64,000 nucleotides of DNA from Sphingomonadaceae bacterium (GCA_024236155.1 JACKLA010000001.1:1302001-1366000), one strand, 5' to 3'. Shown: positions 17,810-26,870, numbered from the stretch's first letter. Notes: generated by a model from the sequence alone, not told the origin. Numbers and translations are program-made.

Positions 17810-19312
17810 TCATAGCTTGATGCAGATATTGGTTGGTTCGGAATAGAAATTGATCGAGTGGATACCGCCTTCGCGCCCGATGCCGGACATTTTCGCACCG
17901 CCGAACGGGGTACGCAGATCGCGCAGGAACCAGCTGTTCACCCAGCAAATGCCCACTTCCATCTTCGCGCCGACGCGATGGCCACGCGAAAGGTTGCCAG
18001 TCCAGATCGAGGCGGCCAGCCCGTATGCGGAATCGTTGGCCAGGCTGACGGCTTCTTCCTCGCTGTCGAAGGGAATGATCGCAGCACAGGGGCCAAAGAT
18101 TTCCTCGCGGCAGATGCGCGCGTCGTGGGGCAGGCCGGTCCACAGGGTCGGCTCGACGAAGAAGCCGCCAGCAGCCTCGCCTTCGAGATCGGGAACTCCG
18201 CCGCCGCAAACGACGTTGGCACCCTCTTCTTCTGCGAGGCGATAGTAGCCGAGCACCTTCTCGCGATGCTCGGCGGAAATCAGCGGGCCGAGATCGATAC
18301 CATTGCCGGTTGGCAGCCCCGGACGCAGCGCGAGGGCCTTGTCCTTCAGCCCCTCGACGAAACGGTCGAACACGCTGCGTTCGACATAAATCCGCTCAGG
18401 AGCGAGACACACCTGGCCGGTGTTGAGGAACACGGCACGCGCGAGCCCGGCTACTGCGGCATCCATGTCGGCATCGGCAAACACGATTGCCGCGTTCTTG
18501 CCGCCAAGTTCGAAAGAGAGAGGCTTCACATGCGGCGCTGCGGCGCGCATTATCGCGGTCCCGGTCTGCGTTTCGCCGGTGAAGGTGATCGCCCTGACGC
18601 CCGGGTGCGAGACGAGCATTTCGCCCGCCGAACCCGGCCCGAATCCATGGATGACGTTGAACACGCCCGCAGGCATGCCGGCGTCGGCCATCACCTCGCC
18701 AAGCAGTGTCGTGGTGGACGGCGTTTCTTCCGAAGGTTTTACGATCACGGCATTGCCGCAGGCGAGGGCCGGTGCGACCTTCCAGGTCATCAGCAACAGG
18801 GGCAGGTTCCACGGGCTGATAACCCCGACCACGCCCAATGGTCGGCGCACAGAGTAGTTTACTGCCTTGCCGCCATCGGGAGTGTCCATGTCGAAAGCTT
18901 CGGTCGGGACGTTGGCGATGGCATCGGCGAACACGCGAAAATTGGCTGCACCACGGGGAATGTCGAGATGCGACGCCATGGCGTGCGGTTTGCCGGTATC
19001 GGCAATCTCGGCAGCGAGGAATTCATCGAACCGTGCCTCGATCCCGTCGGCAACCTTGTGCAACAGAGCGCGCCGGGCGGCGAGCGTCATGCTGCCCCAT
19101 TCGCCGTGCATCGCATTCTCGGCTGCCTTTACCGCCGCATCGACGATCGCCTGGTCGGCTTCAAATGCCTGTGCATGCTGCTGGCCGGTCGCGGGATCGA
19201 CAACCGGGAAGGGCTTGCCACCCTCAAGATAGGCGTTCCCGACGAAGTTGCGCAGCTGGCGCAGTGTTCCGGTGTGCGTTTCTTCGCGTTTGAGTGTGTC
19301 GTGCACTTGCAT
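17810..19312 (-). CDS. aldehyde dehydrogenase, 2-hydroxymuconic semialdehyde dehydrogenase-like
   Basis: A 500-residue NAD(P)-dependent aldehyde dehydrogenase with the general-base Glu in SFELGGKNAAIVF and the nucleophilic Cys in FLNTGQVCLAPERIYV. GVISPWNLPLLLMTWK is typical of the HMSD/betaine aldehyde group. In the meta-cleavage setting it would oxidise the ring-opened semialdehyde to a dienedioate, the substrate of the tautomerase. Its ATG overlaps the stop of the GntR regulator by one base. Confidence 0.93.
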   Translation of the reverse strand: MQVHDTLKREETHTGTLRQLRNFVGNAYLEGGKPFPVVDPATGQQHAQAFEADQAIVDAAVKAAENAMHGEWGSMTLAARRALLHKVADGIEARFDEFLAAEIADTGKPHAMASHLDIPRGAANFRVFADAIANVPTEAFDMDTPDGGKAVNYSVRRPLGVVGVISPWNLPLLLMTWKVAPALACGNAVIVKPSEETPSTTTLLGEVMADAGMPAGVFNVIHGFGPGSAGEMLVSHPGVRAITFTGETQTGTAIMRAAAPHVKPLSFELGGKNAAIVFADADMDAAVAGLARAVFLNTGQVCLAPERIYVERSVFDRFVEGLKDKALALRPGLPTGNGIDLGPLISAEHREKVLGYYRLAEEEGANVVCGGGVPDLEGEAAGGFFVEPTLWTGLPHDARICREEIFGPCAAIIPFDSEEEAVSLANDSAYGLAASIWTGNLSRGHRVGAKMEVGICWVNSWFLRDLRTPFGGAKMSGIGREGGIHSINFYSEPTNICIKL

Positions 19313-20073
19313 CAGTCGGATAATCCCTTGCCGCCGCTGATGGCGAATTTCAGGCTGTCGCGTATGCGGCTGGAGTCATATTCGGGCGACAAAGCCGCCA
19401 TCAGTTCCAGTGCCGTGCGCGCGAGGTGGCGAGCGGTCAGTTCACCGGCGAGTGCGGCGTTGCCCGCGCGTATCGCTTCGAGAATTTCGCGGTGCTCCGC
19501 CTCGCCACGTTGCCACCATCCGGCCATGTGGGCACCCTTGTAGGCAGACTGGTAGCGTTCGGAGTGTTTCTCGAGTTGTTCGAGTTCGGCCACCATCGTG
19601 GCACCGGCGCCTTTGGCGATGTGACGATGAAATTCGCGGTGGAGGCTCTGCCATTCGGAAAAATCATTGTGTGCCAACGGGCTTTCGAGCGCTGTTACGA
19701 TCTTTTCGAGTTCGGCCACGTCACCCGGCGAGTTGCGCTTGGTGGTAATCGCGACGCTGAGCGATTCGAGCGCAATCCGCTTGCAGTAGAGCGCGTCGAG
19801 ATCGACCGGATCGAATTCGACGACGCGGCTGCGATAGTTGGGTTCGGAGGTGAGCAGGCCAGCCTCCTGCAACATGCGCATCGCCTCGCGCACCGGGGTC
19901 CGGCTGACCTGCAGGGCATCGGCAATCGCCACCTGCGAAATGATGGTTCCGGGCGGAAGCGTCCCGTCGAGGATGGAGGTCTGCAACAGGTCATAGACCT
20001 CGATCGCCGTCCTGCGCGCGGCTCCTTCCGTATCGCGCGAAATCGGGGACAGGATATTGGCAAGCGAGTTCAT
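19312..20073 (-). CDS. GntR-family transcriptional regulator (FadR/FCD type)
   Basis: A 253-residue regulator with a winged helix-turn-helix at about residues 22-90 (SRTPVREAMRMLQEAGLL is the recognition region) and an all-helical FCD effector domain with metal-type His residues (HREFHRHIAKG, AEHREILEAI). It sits inside the operon it probably controls, between the fumarylacetoacetase-family gene and the aldehyde dehydrogenase. Its effector is likely a pathway acid. I found no clear operator palindrome, though the 333-base region before the TonB receptor is the place to look. Confidence 0.93.
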   Translation of the reverse strand: MNSLANILSPISRDTEGAARRTAIEVYDLLQTSILDGTLPPGTIISQVAIADALQVSRTPVREAMRMLQEAGLLTSEPNYRSRVVEFDPVDLDALYCKRIALESLSVAITTKRNSPGDVAELEKIVTALESPLAHNDFSEWQSLHREFHRHIAKGAGATMVAELEQLEKHSERYQSAYKGAHMAGWWQRGEAEHREILEAIRAGNAALAGELTARHLARTALELMAALSPEYDSSRIRDSLKFAISGGKGLSD

Positions 20074-20106
20074 CTATTCATCCTTGGGCCGTGTGGGCAT
20101 GCCCAC

Positions 20107-21006
20107 TCATACGACCGGTGTCACAAGTTCGCCAAGCGGGCCGATTTCCATCCGGATAACATCGCCAGGCGAGAGGTATTCGGGCGGCGTGCGCCCGTGT
20201 CCGACCCCTGCAGGAGTGCCGGTGGCGATGATATCGCCGGGGTGGAGGGTCATGATCGAAGAAAGGTGGCACAAAATCGGCACGACCCCATAGATCATCT
20301 GGCCGGTAGTGCTGTCCTGCTTGGTCACGCCATTGACCGACAGGCTGACGGGAATGTCCTGAGGATCGGGCACGAAACGGGCAGGCACGAAGTAGGGGCC
20401 GATGGGGCCGAAGCCGTCATGCGCCTTGTGCCGAACCCAGTCGATGCCGATCTTTGGGCGTGAGGCAATCCAGTCTCGCGCCGAAAGATCGTTGAAATTC
20501 ATGTAGCCTGCTACGCAATCGAGGGCATTGTCGGGCGTCAGGTGCTTGGCTGTGGACCCGACAATGACTGCCAGTTCGGCCTCGAAGTCGAAACAGGCCA
20601 CGCCCCGGGGTGCTTCGACCGCCTCGCCGCTTGCGCGCAGCGTGTTGCGGGTCGGCATGATGAAAGCATAGGGATATTCGGGCGTCATCGGTACCGGCAT
20701 CTCGGCCACATGGTCGTGGTAATTTGCCCCGATACAGGTGAGTGTCCCCGGGTGGGTGAAGGGCAGGGCGAACTCGACCTGGTCAGCCCTGATGCCCGAG
20801 GACCCGAACAGCGCATCGCCGCCCGCGACTGCCGCGTCGAGGCTCGCCGCCTGCGTGTCCCAGTCGCCAATGATCGCATCGAGATCGAGGCTTGGTTCCT
20901 GCCTGCCCATCAGCAGGTGCAGCGGCACCATCGCACCATCCTTCTCGACCACGGCGAGCCGCGTCGTTCCCTGCTTGATCACGGCAAGGCGATATAGGTC
21001 GGTCAT
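20107..21006 (-). CDS. fumarylacetoacetate hydrolase-family protein
   Basis: A 299-residue FAH-superfamily enzyme. The metal site is in CFDFEAELAVIVGS (two Glu spaced as ExE), with the family segment GYMNFNDLSARDW and the ending GDVIRMEIGPLGELVTPVV. Family members hydrolyse, decarboxylate or isomerise ring-cleavage products such as 2-hydroxymuconates. It overlaps the tautomerase gene by 4 bases. It is distinct from the longer FAH homologue at 27868-28878. Confidence 0.93.
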   Translation of the reverse strand: MTDLYRLAVIKQGTTRLAVVEKDGAMVPLHLLMGRQEPSLDLDAIIGDWDTQAASLDAAVAGGDALFGSSGIRADQVEFALPFTHPGTLTCIGANYHDHVAEMPVPMTPEYPYAFIMPTRNTLRASGEAVEAPRGVACFDFEAELAVIVGSTAKHLTPDNALDCVAGYMNFNDLSARDWIASRPKIGIDWVRHKAHDGFGPIGPYFVPARFVPDPQDIPVSLSVNGVTKQDSTTGQMIYGVVPILCHLSSIMTLHPGDIIATGTPAGVGHGRTPPEYLSPGDVIRMEIGPLGELVTPVV

Positions 21007-21206
21007 TTATTGCTACCCCCGTCCAGTTCTGTCTTGGTCTTGCTTCCTGCACCCCAGTGTTCGGGCGGATATTCCTCGATCAGCACCCGGATCTGTTCCT
21101 CGCGCACGCCGAGCGCCCGAACTGCGGCCTGGGCAAGCTCGCGCACCAGATCGGCTTTCATCTCGGTCGATCGTCCGGTGAGGATACGGGCAGTGATGAT
21201 TGGCAT
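21003..21206 (-). CDS. 4-oxalocrotonate tautomerase-family protein
   Basis: A 67-residue protein whose mature N-terminus would be the catalytic Pro (M-PIITARILTGRSTEMK). The Arg of TGRS and the motif IRVLIEEYPPEHWGAG match the 4-OT family, which converts 2-hydroxymuconate to 2-oxo-3-hexenedioate. With the aldehyde dehydrogenase and the 4-OD-like gene, this gives a plausible oxalocrotonate branch. It overlaps the genes on both sides by 1-4 bases. Confidence 0.93.
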   Translation of the reverse strand: MPIITARILTGRSTEMKADLVRELAQAAVRALGVREEQIRVLIEEYPPEHWGAGSKTKTELDGGSNK

Positions 21207-21751
21207 CAGGCTGCCCCCTGCGCGAGAGCCTGTGCCGCAGCGATGTTTTCCGGCGTGAAGACGCGGCCCATCTGGGCAACGAGCTGTTCCTCACCCATGT
21301 CGAACAGGGCGTTGTTGCCATCGACCCATTGGAAGTCGTGCTTGATATAGTCCATTTTCCATTCGCCATCGAGGCGGATGAAACTGGAATCGTACCAGCC
21401 GAACTGGTTGTAGGTCGACGAACCGAGGTCGGTTGCCTTCCAGTGCCGTGCGGTCATGTACCAGTTGCCGGTTGCACGATCGCCATCGAGCAGGACGGTG
21501 AAATTGGTGTACACGTGGTGGCGGCGTACCGGGCTTAGGATCAGGTCGGCAAAACGTGTCCATTCATCCGCGTCGACGAGGACTTTGGGCTGGCCGGTCA
21601 GACGCTGGAAATCGACCAGCAGCTTGTCGGTAAAGCAGGAGCGATAACCCGGCCAGTCGCCCAAATCGAGCGAACGACCGAAACGCAGCATCACGCGCTT
21701 GATTGCTTCTTCGTCGAGCAGTCGCCGCATTTCGCGCTCGTAATCCATCAC
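21206..21751 (-). CDS. NTF2-like (SnoaL/ring-hydroxylating small-subunit fold) protein
   Basis: A 181-residue cone-fold protein with a typical helical start (EREMRRLLDEEAIKRVMLRFGRSLDLGDWPGYRSCF) and a beta-sheet region (HHVYTNFTVLLDGDRATGNWYM). The fold covers SnoaL-like isomerases, dehydratases and hydroxylating-dioxygenase beta subunits. No alpha subunit is nearby, so a small cyclase, dehydratase or isomerase role is more likely. The gene starts with two Met codons (21751 and 21748). One of three NTF2-like genes in the operon. Confidence 0.85.
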   Translation of the reverse strand: MMDYEREMRRLLDEEAIKRVMLRFGRSLDLGDWPGYRSCFTDKLLVDFQRLTGQPKVLVDADEWTRFADLILSPVRRHHVYTNFTVLLDGDRATGNWYMTARHWKATDLGSSTYNQFGWYDSSFIRLDGEWKMDYIKHDFQWVDGNNALFDMGEEQLVAQMGRVFTPENIAAAQALAQGAA

Positions 21752-22203
21752 AGGAACTCCGGCTCTGCGGCCAGGCCCAGCGCGGCGCGCGCGGCAGGGA
21801 TGTCATCGATCCAGTGGTCCTTGTAGACGTGTTCGCCGCTCGACAGGTCGGCGAAAATCGCCGTCTGGTCGAGATAGGCACGCTGCTCGATCAGCTCGCT
21901 GCCATTGTGCCGCACGACGTCGCAACAGGGCACCAGCACCACGTTGCCGTCGAGCCGTTCGTATTCGATCAGCGCCTCGACATAGACGATGTCACCCGCC
22001 TCGCGCACTCGCCAGATATTGTGGCGCAGGCGTCCGATCATCGCCCAGAACTGGTTGACGATCACCCGCGCATCATCCTTGCCGACGACCGGCGGACGGG
22101 CGCCGAAGATGAACTGATGATCCTCGCTCAACATGTCGATGAATCCGTCGATGTCCTTGCGATCGACAGCGGCGAAACGCTCGAGAACCCATGCATTCTT
22201 CAT
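21748..22203 (-). CDS. NTF2-like (SnoaL-like) protein
   Basis: A 151-residue protein from ATG 22203 (MKNAWVLERFAAVDRKDID), chosen because AGGAGA precedes it. It has the SnoaL-like arrangement (FIDMLSEDHQFIFGARPPVVGKDDARVIVNQFW), a beta sheet and an extended C-terminus. It overlaps the next NTF2-like gene by 4 bases, suggesting the two products may pair. Function unknown beyond the fold. Confidence 0.85.
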   Translation of the reverse strand: MKNAWVLERFAAVDRKDIDGFIDMLSEDHQFIFGARPPVVGKDDARVIVNQFWAMIGRLRHNIWRVREAGDIVYVEALIEYERLDGNVVLVPCCDVVRHNGSELIEQRAYLDQTAIFADLSSGEHVYKDHWIDDIPAARAALGLAAEPEFL

Positions 22204-22237
22204 TGCGTGTCTCCTGGTTCGGCGGATTGAAGCGGCA

Positions 22238-23002
22238 TCACCATGCCCGCACGCCGCCATCGACGGCGATGTCGGTGCCGGTGATGTAGGATGCGTCGTC
22301 GCTCGCGAGGAAAGCGACCGCCGCGGCGACTTCTTCGGGCTGGCCCATCCGGTTGATCATCGCGCGGCCCAACTGGATGCGACACCATTCCGGATCTTCT
22401 AGGATGAACCGGGTCTGGTTGGTCTCGATCGTGCCGGGCGATACCGAGTTCGCGCGGATGCCATGCTTGCGCCCTTCCATCGCCAGCTGGCGGGTCATCG
22501 CAAGCACGCCGCCCTTCGCCGCCGTATGGGCAAGGCCGGGCAGGAGCTCGATTCCGGCCCATGCGGAAAGCGATGCCGTGTTGACGATATTACCCTTGCT
22601 CTTGACCAGTTCGGGCCATGCCGTGCGGGTCATCAGGAAAACGAGGTTTAGTTCCTCGTTGATCGTCTTCGACCACATCTCGTCGGTCATGTCTTCGATC
22701 CACGCGAAATAGGCCATCGCGCCATTGTTGAAGAGCACATCGAGACTGCCGAAGCGATCGACCGCCGCTGCAACCACGCGTTCACACTGCGCCTTGTCGG
22801 TCAGGTCAGCCGGATGGATGGAGATCATCGATCCTCCTGCATCCTCGACCAGCCTGAGCGTTTCTTCGGCCCCTTCCGGAGCGATGTCGCATCCTACGAC
22901 ATTGGCGCCTTCGGCAGCGAAACGCAGGCATGCGGCCCTGCCGATGCTGCCGCCCGATCCGGTGATGATGCAGGTTTTGTCTTTGAGCCGGTCGTCCATC
23001 AT
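22238..23002 (-). CDS. short-chain dehydrogenase/reductase with His in place of the catalytic Tyr
   Basis: A 254-residue Rossmann-fold SDR. The nucleotide site is TGSGGSIGRAA, followed by the acidic DI after strand 2, indicating NAD(H) preference. NNGAMAYF replaces NNAG, and the Ser is in NTASLSAWAG. The YxxxK motif reads HTAAK: the codon is CAT where TAT/TAC is expected, so the general-acid Tyr is replaced by His. The Lys is kept, and the C-terminus (GTDIAVDGGVRAW) is intact. Activity may be altered or specialised. It starts 3 bases after the stop of the NTF2-like gene upstream. Confidence 0.88.
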   Translation of the reverse strand: MMDDRLKDKTCIITGSGGSIGRAACLRFAAEGANVVGCDIAPEGAEETLRLVEDAGGSMISIHPADLTDKAQCERVVAAAVDRFGSLDVLFNNGAMAYFAWIEDMTDEMWSKTINEELNLVFLMTRTAWPELVKSKGNIVNTASLSAWAGIELLPGLAHTAAKGGVLAMTRQLAMEGRKHGIRANSVSPGTIETNQTRFILEDPEWCRIQLGRAMINRMGQPEEVAAAVAFLASDDASYITGTDIAVDGGVRAW

Positions 23003-23005
23003 CGC

Positions 23006-23410
23006 TTATTCCTCGGTAAACAGGGGAGACATGTCGATGTAGATCCACAGCCGGTCGAGCCGTCCGTCTGCCCTCCGGCGCAGATGGCTCGCCACGGGCA
23101 TGGAGACCTGCTTGTCATCGAGCCGCGTGTAAGTGACGATGCTGCCCTGGAACACGGTATCGCCATCGACCACAAGCTGCTGCCGCTCGTGCTTCATGCC
23201 CTTGAGAGTCGACCAGAACTGCTCGAAAGTCTGGTGCACGTTATCAAGCCCGGTGATGGGTGGATTGTTTCCCAGCCGCAGGTCGATGGCCTCACCAAAC
23301 CAGTTCATCAGTGTTGGCAGGTGAAGCTTGTCGGCATCGTTGAAAAACGCTGCTGCCCAGTCTTCTGCTTGCGCGGCGGGGCCGGTATCGGTTGCGGCTG
23401 TCTCTCCCAT
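23006..23410 (-). CDS. NTF2-like (SnoaL-like) protein
   Basis: A 134-residue protein from ATG 23410, which follows GAGGAG at a good distance. It shows the NTF2-fold pattern (AEDWAAAFFNDADKLHLPTLMNWFGEAIDLRLGNNPPITG and HQTFEQFWSTLKG). It lies 9 bases after the DUF1857 gene and 3 before the SDR. Third NTF2-like gene of the operon. Substrate unknown. Confidence 0.83.
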   Translation of the reverse strand: MGETAATDTGPAAQAEDWAAAFFNDADKLHLPTLMNWFGEAIDLRLGNNPPITGLDNVHQTFEQFWSTLKGMKHERQQLVVDGDTVFQGSIVTYTRLDDKQVSMPVASHLRRRADGRLDRLWIYIDMSPLFTEE

Positions 23411-23420
23411 CACCCGCTCC

Positions 23421-23876
23421 TCAAAGCTCGCCGTCGCGGACCATCTGGCGTACCCGGTCGAGCGTCGCGGCGACCGCGCCGGTGTAGGCACCGCGCATGT
23501 TGTCGCCGTGTTCCTGTTCCGCCGGAGTGCCCTCTTCGATGCCGGGGAAAGTGATGCCGAAAGTGAAGGTCAGCAACAGGCCTGCCTCGGAATCGCTGAT
23601 CGTATTGGTGATCCACCCGGTTCCGTCGAGCCGGTCGAAATTGACCTGGATCGGTTCGAACAGGGTGATGAGTTCCTTGTGCTGCGACCCCTTGAAGGTG
23701 ACTTCCCGGGTGAGTGTGTTTCCGTCCCGCTCCAGCACGTCACATTGCGACATGCCGTTGACGAAGGGGATCGCGTTTTCGGCCTTCAATTCCAGCCCGC
23801 GCCAGACCTGCTCTCGCGTCAGTTGTGGTTCGACACCTGCCGGGTTTACAGGGATTGCGTGGGATAGGGAGTACAT
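23421..23876 (-). CDS. AtaL-like / DUF1857 (SRPBCC-fold) protein
   Basis: A 151-residue protein from ATG 23876 (MYSLSHAIPVNPAG), behind GAGAGG. The pattern LTREQVWRGLELKAENAIPFVNGMSQCDVLERDGNTLTREVTF matches the DUF1857/AtaL-like family, which adopts the START/SRPBCC hydrophobic-ligand fold. It may bind or transform a hydrophobic pathway intermediate. No catalytic residues are known to me for this family. Confidence 0.75.
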   Translation of the reverse strand: MYSLSHAIPVNPAGVEPQLTREQVWRGLELKAENAIPFVNGMSQCDVLERDGNTLTREVTFKGSQHKELITLFEPIQVNFDRLDGTGWITNTISDSEAGLLLTFTFGITFPGIEEGTPAEQEHGDNMRGAYTGAVAATLDRVRQMVRDGEL

Positions 23877-23892
23877 GAAAAACCTCTCGTTC

Positions 23893-24660
23893 TCAGATGG
23901 ATAGATAGCCGCCGTCGACTGCAACAGCGGCGCCGTTAATGAATGATGCGGCATCGGACAACAGCCATGCAACCGCCTCGCCCACCTCGCTCGGTTTCCC
24001 GAAGCGGCCGATCGGATGACGCGCGCGCAGCTGGTCGAACATCGCGGTGAAAGACGGATCGGACGACAGGCGCGAAATCATCGGGGTTTCGATGATGCCG
24101 GGCAGCACGGCATTCACCCTGACGCCCTGTGCTGCGTAGTCAGCGCCAGCCGCGCGTGTCAGCCCGATAACGCCGTGCTTCGCGGCGATATATTCCGATG
24201 CCCCGGGGATTGCGACCTGACCGAGAGAGGACGCGGTGTTCACGATCGACCCACCTCCGGACGCCAGCATGGCGGGCACCTGATGCTTGATGCACAGGAA
24301 AACGGCCGTCAGGTCGATGCGCAGCGCATGCTCCCACTCTTCGAGCGAAAGCTCGGCCACCGGCTTGTTGCGCTGCTCGACCCCGGCATTGTTGAAGGCT
24401 CCGTCCAACCGTCCGAAATGGTCGACCGCGCTTTTGACCAGTGCGGCGATAGAGGCCTCACTTGCGAGGTCGGCAGGCACAAAAATCGCCTCGCCCCCGT
24501 CGGCCAGGACGGCATCGCGCGCAGCGGTGCCGCTATCCTCGCTGATGTCGGACAGGACGACCTTCGCACCTGCCGCAGCGAGCACCCTGCTTGCGTCGTG
24601 ACCGATGCCCCCCCCGGCACCGGTCACGATCACAACCTTGTCTGACAGCGGACCTGACAT
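23893..24660 (-). CDS. short-chain dehydrogenase/reductase (classical)
   Basis: A 255-residue classical SDR with TGAGGGIG at the nucleotide site, Asp after strand 2 (LSDIS), NNAGVEQ, Ser in NTASSLGQVA and the intact catalytic SEYIAAK. It would oxidise or reduce a hydroxyl or ketone, possibly a dihydrodiol or side-chain alcohol. Its ATG is 2 bases after the stop of the TonB-receptor gene (TGA-AG-ATG), so it is probably translationally coupled to it. Confidence 0.92.
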   Translation of the reverse strand: MSGPLSDKVVIVTGAGGGIGHDASRVLAAAGAKVVLSDISEDSGTAARDAVLADGGEAIFVPADLASEASIAALVKSAVDHFGRLDGAFNNAGVEQRNKPVAELSLEEWEHALRIDLTAVFLCIKHQVPAMLASGGGSIVNTASSLGQVAIPGASEYIAAKHGVIGLTRAAGADYAAQGVRVNAVLPGIIETPMISRLSSDPSFTAMFDQLRARHPIGRFGKPSEVGEAVAWLLSDAASFINGAAVAVDGGYLSI

Positions 24661-24662
24661 CT

Positions 24663-26870
24663 TCAGAACTCTACGCCAAAGCGCAGGCCGTAGGTCCGTG
24701 GTTCGGACAGATAGGCGGTTGCTGGCCCCGGGATGCCGGCTGCCGCCGTGGCAGCGATGACCGCTTCGTTGGTCAGGTTCTTGCCCCAGACGCCGATATC
24801 CCATCCGTCATCGTCGAAATAGGTCAGCGAGGCGTTGACCTTCGCATAGGGTGCCTGCCGGGTGCCCGGATTATGGATGAAGTCGGCAAACCACTCGCTT
24901 TCGTATCGGGCGTCGACCGATGCCCGGACGTAGTTCGATCCGAACAGGAAGTCCTGTGAAATCCCCCCGGCAATGGTCCAGTCTGCGGCGTAAGGCCCGG
25001 CGAGGCCGTTGTAGTTGTCACCCGCCGGCGTGATGAAGTCCTTGTTGCGCGCATGGACGTAGCTCACCGAAAGGTTGAGCGAGGTTTCCGTGGTCGGCTT
25101 GTAGAGGATGTCGAGCTGGTTACCGGGGATGGTGACCTTGCCCGCGTTGAATATCTCGTTGAACAGCTTGCTGGCATCATACGCCTGGATCGCGAGATCG
25201 TTATAGACGTAGTAGAAGGCCTCGTTGTTGATCTGCAGCGTATCGTCGAGGAAACGTGCCTTGAAGCCGCCCGAGATACCCTTCATCTTGCCCGTCTTCA
25301 CGAGGTTGCTGCGGCCGGGAAGATCCTCGATTTCGTTGAAGGTGCCCGGCTGATAGCCCGTCTGGTAGGTTGCGTAGAACATTACCGTCGGGGCGACATC
25401 GTATTCGACGCCCACCTTGTAGTCGAACCGCTTGAAGGTGTGGTCGAAAGTGTAAGGCATGTTCTGCGGCGCTTCCAGAGAAATGCCGTTCGCTTTCTTG
25501 TCGTCGACGCCATAACGCCCGCCGACGGTGATGCGCAGATCGTCGGTTACACTATACGTCGCCTGTCCGAAGACTGCCGCGCCTTTCAGCACGTTCCGCT
25601 GCACATTCGACGAATAGAACGGCAGGCCGAAGACCCCGCCGAGAGGCAGGTTGGGATCGCTCGGGCCGAGGGTTGTGCCGACGATGCCGAGGCCGCTGAT
25701 CCGGTTGCGGTAGGTGAAAAGCCCGGCCAGCCATTTCAGCTTGTCCGTATCGCCCGAGATACGCAGTTCGTTGCTGAGCATGCGATACTTGTCGAGCTTG
25801 TAGGCCGGCAGGACGCCGAGCCAGTACACTTCGGTTTCCGCATCCAGGAAGACGTAACCGGTGATGTTGGTAAGCGACACAGTGTCCGACAGATCGGCAT
25901 CGATCTGTGTTCCGACCGCGTAGTTGTTGTAATTCTGCGTTGACGGGGTCGGCTGGCCGAACGGCGCGGTCGAAGCGAGCGCGCCGGGGCGCAGGTCATC
26001 CCATGGGCGGTCCCTGAGGAATGCATCCTCTTCAAATGCAAAACCCGTCAGATTGCCTGCATTGTCGTACAACGCACGCGAGCCCTTGTTGACCAGGTTC
26101 GACGTGTTGCCGTGCTTGTTGGTCGTGTAAGCCCAAGTGTACAAGCTGAACGAGGAACTGGGTTCGTACAACAGGCCGAAGCGGACGGCGATGTCGTCTT
26201 TTGAATCGGAACCGGTTTCCATGAAGCCATCGCGATATGTGTAGTCGGCGCCAAGGCGGATGGCGATCTGGTCGGAAAGCGCTGCATTGGCGACAACAGT
26301 GCCATGGATGAGGTCGTAATTGCCGACTTCCAGCTTGGCGAAACCGCTGTCAGTGAATTCGGGGCGGCGGAAGCCGACATTTACCGTGCCGCCGATGGCG
26401 CTACGCCCGTACAGGGTGCCCTGCGGACCGGGCAGCACTTCGAAGCTGGCAATGTCGAACAACGGAACACTCGTGCCTTCGCGCGGAATGTTCACGCCAT
26501 TGAAGTTGAACGATACCGAAGGTTCGACATTCGCAAAGTCGAGATTGGAGCCAATGCCGCGCAGGAAGACCTGCGTGGTATTGCCTTCCTGGTGGAAGCG
26601 GGCGCCGGGCACCAGTTCTTGTGCGGCAGCGAGGTTGTACACCCCGCTTGAGACCAGTTGCTCGCCACTGACTGCTGTAACTGCAGCGGGGGTTTTCTGC
26701 AGGTTTTCGCTACGTTTTTGTGCCGTGACGATGATCTCGCCAATGCCGGACTGAGGGCTCGCCGCCTCAGTTCCCTGATCTGCCTCGTTTTCCTGCGCCA
26801 TTGCTGCGCCAGGCGCAGCAAGAGCTATCAGGCTTGCGGAAATGCGAAAGCGTCGCGCCGTCCAAGTCAT
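24663..26870 (-). CDS. TonB-dependent outer-membrane receptor
   Basis: A 735-residue receptor with a cleavable signal peptide (about residues 1-25, ending GAAMAQ), a plug domain starting at GIGEIIVTAQKRSENLQKTP, and a 22-strand-type barrel ending in the aromatic residue Phe (RTYGLRFGVEF). ATG 26870 follows GGGAGG. As first gene of the catabolic operon it probably imports the aromatic substrate or a related small molecule; proteins of this shape in sphingomonads often import non-siderophore compounds. Confidence 0.93.
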   Translation of the reverse strand: MTWTARRFRISASLIALAAPGAAMAQENEADQGTEAASPQSGIGEIIVTAQKRSENLQKTPAAVTAVSGEQLVSSGVYNLAAAQELVPGARFHQEGNTTQVFLRGIGSNLDFANVEPSVSFNFNGVNIPREGTSVPLFDIASFEVLPGPQGTLYGRSAIGGTVNVGFRRPEFTDSGFAKLEVGNYDLIHGTVVANAALSDQIAIRLGADYTYRDGFMETGSDSKDDIAVRFGLLYEPSSSFSLYTWAYTTNKHGNTSNLVNKGSRALYDNAGNLTGFAFEEDAFLRDRPWDDLRPGALASTAPFGQPTPSTQNYNNYAVGTQIDADLSDTVSLTNITGYVFLDAETEVYWLGVLPAYKLDKYRMLSNELRISGDTDKLKWLAGLFTYRNRISGLGIVGTTLGPSDPNLPLGGVFGLPFYSSNVQRNVLKGAAVFGQATYSVTDDLRITVGGRYGVDDKKANGISLEAPQNMPYTFDHTFKRFDYKVGVEYDVAPTVMFYATYQTGYQPGTFNEIEDLPGRSNLVKTGKMKGISGGFKARFLDDTLQINNEAFYYVYNDLAIQAYDASKLFNEIFNAGKVTIPGNQLDILYKPTTETSLNLSVSYVHARNKDFITPAGDNYNGLAGPYAADWTIAGGISQDFLFGSNYVRASVDARYESEWFADFIHNPGTRQAPYAKVNASLTYFDDDGWDIGVWGKNLTNEAVIAATAAAGIPGPATAYLSEPRTYGLRFGVEF

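Noticed and set aside
17858..19543. A 561-codon open frame antisense to the aldehyde dehydrogenase
   Set aside because: Composition-driven shadow; the minus-strand gene has the catalytic Cys and Glu motifs.
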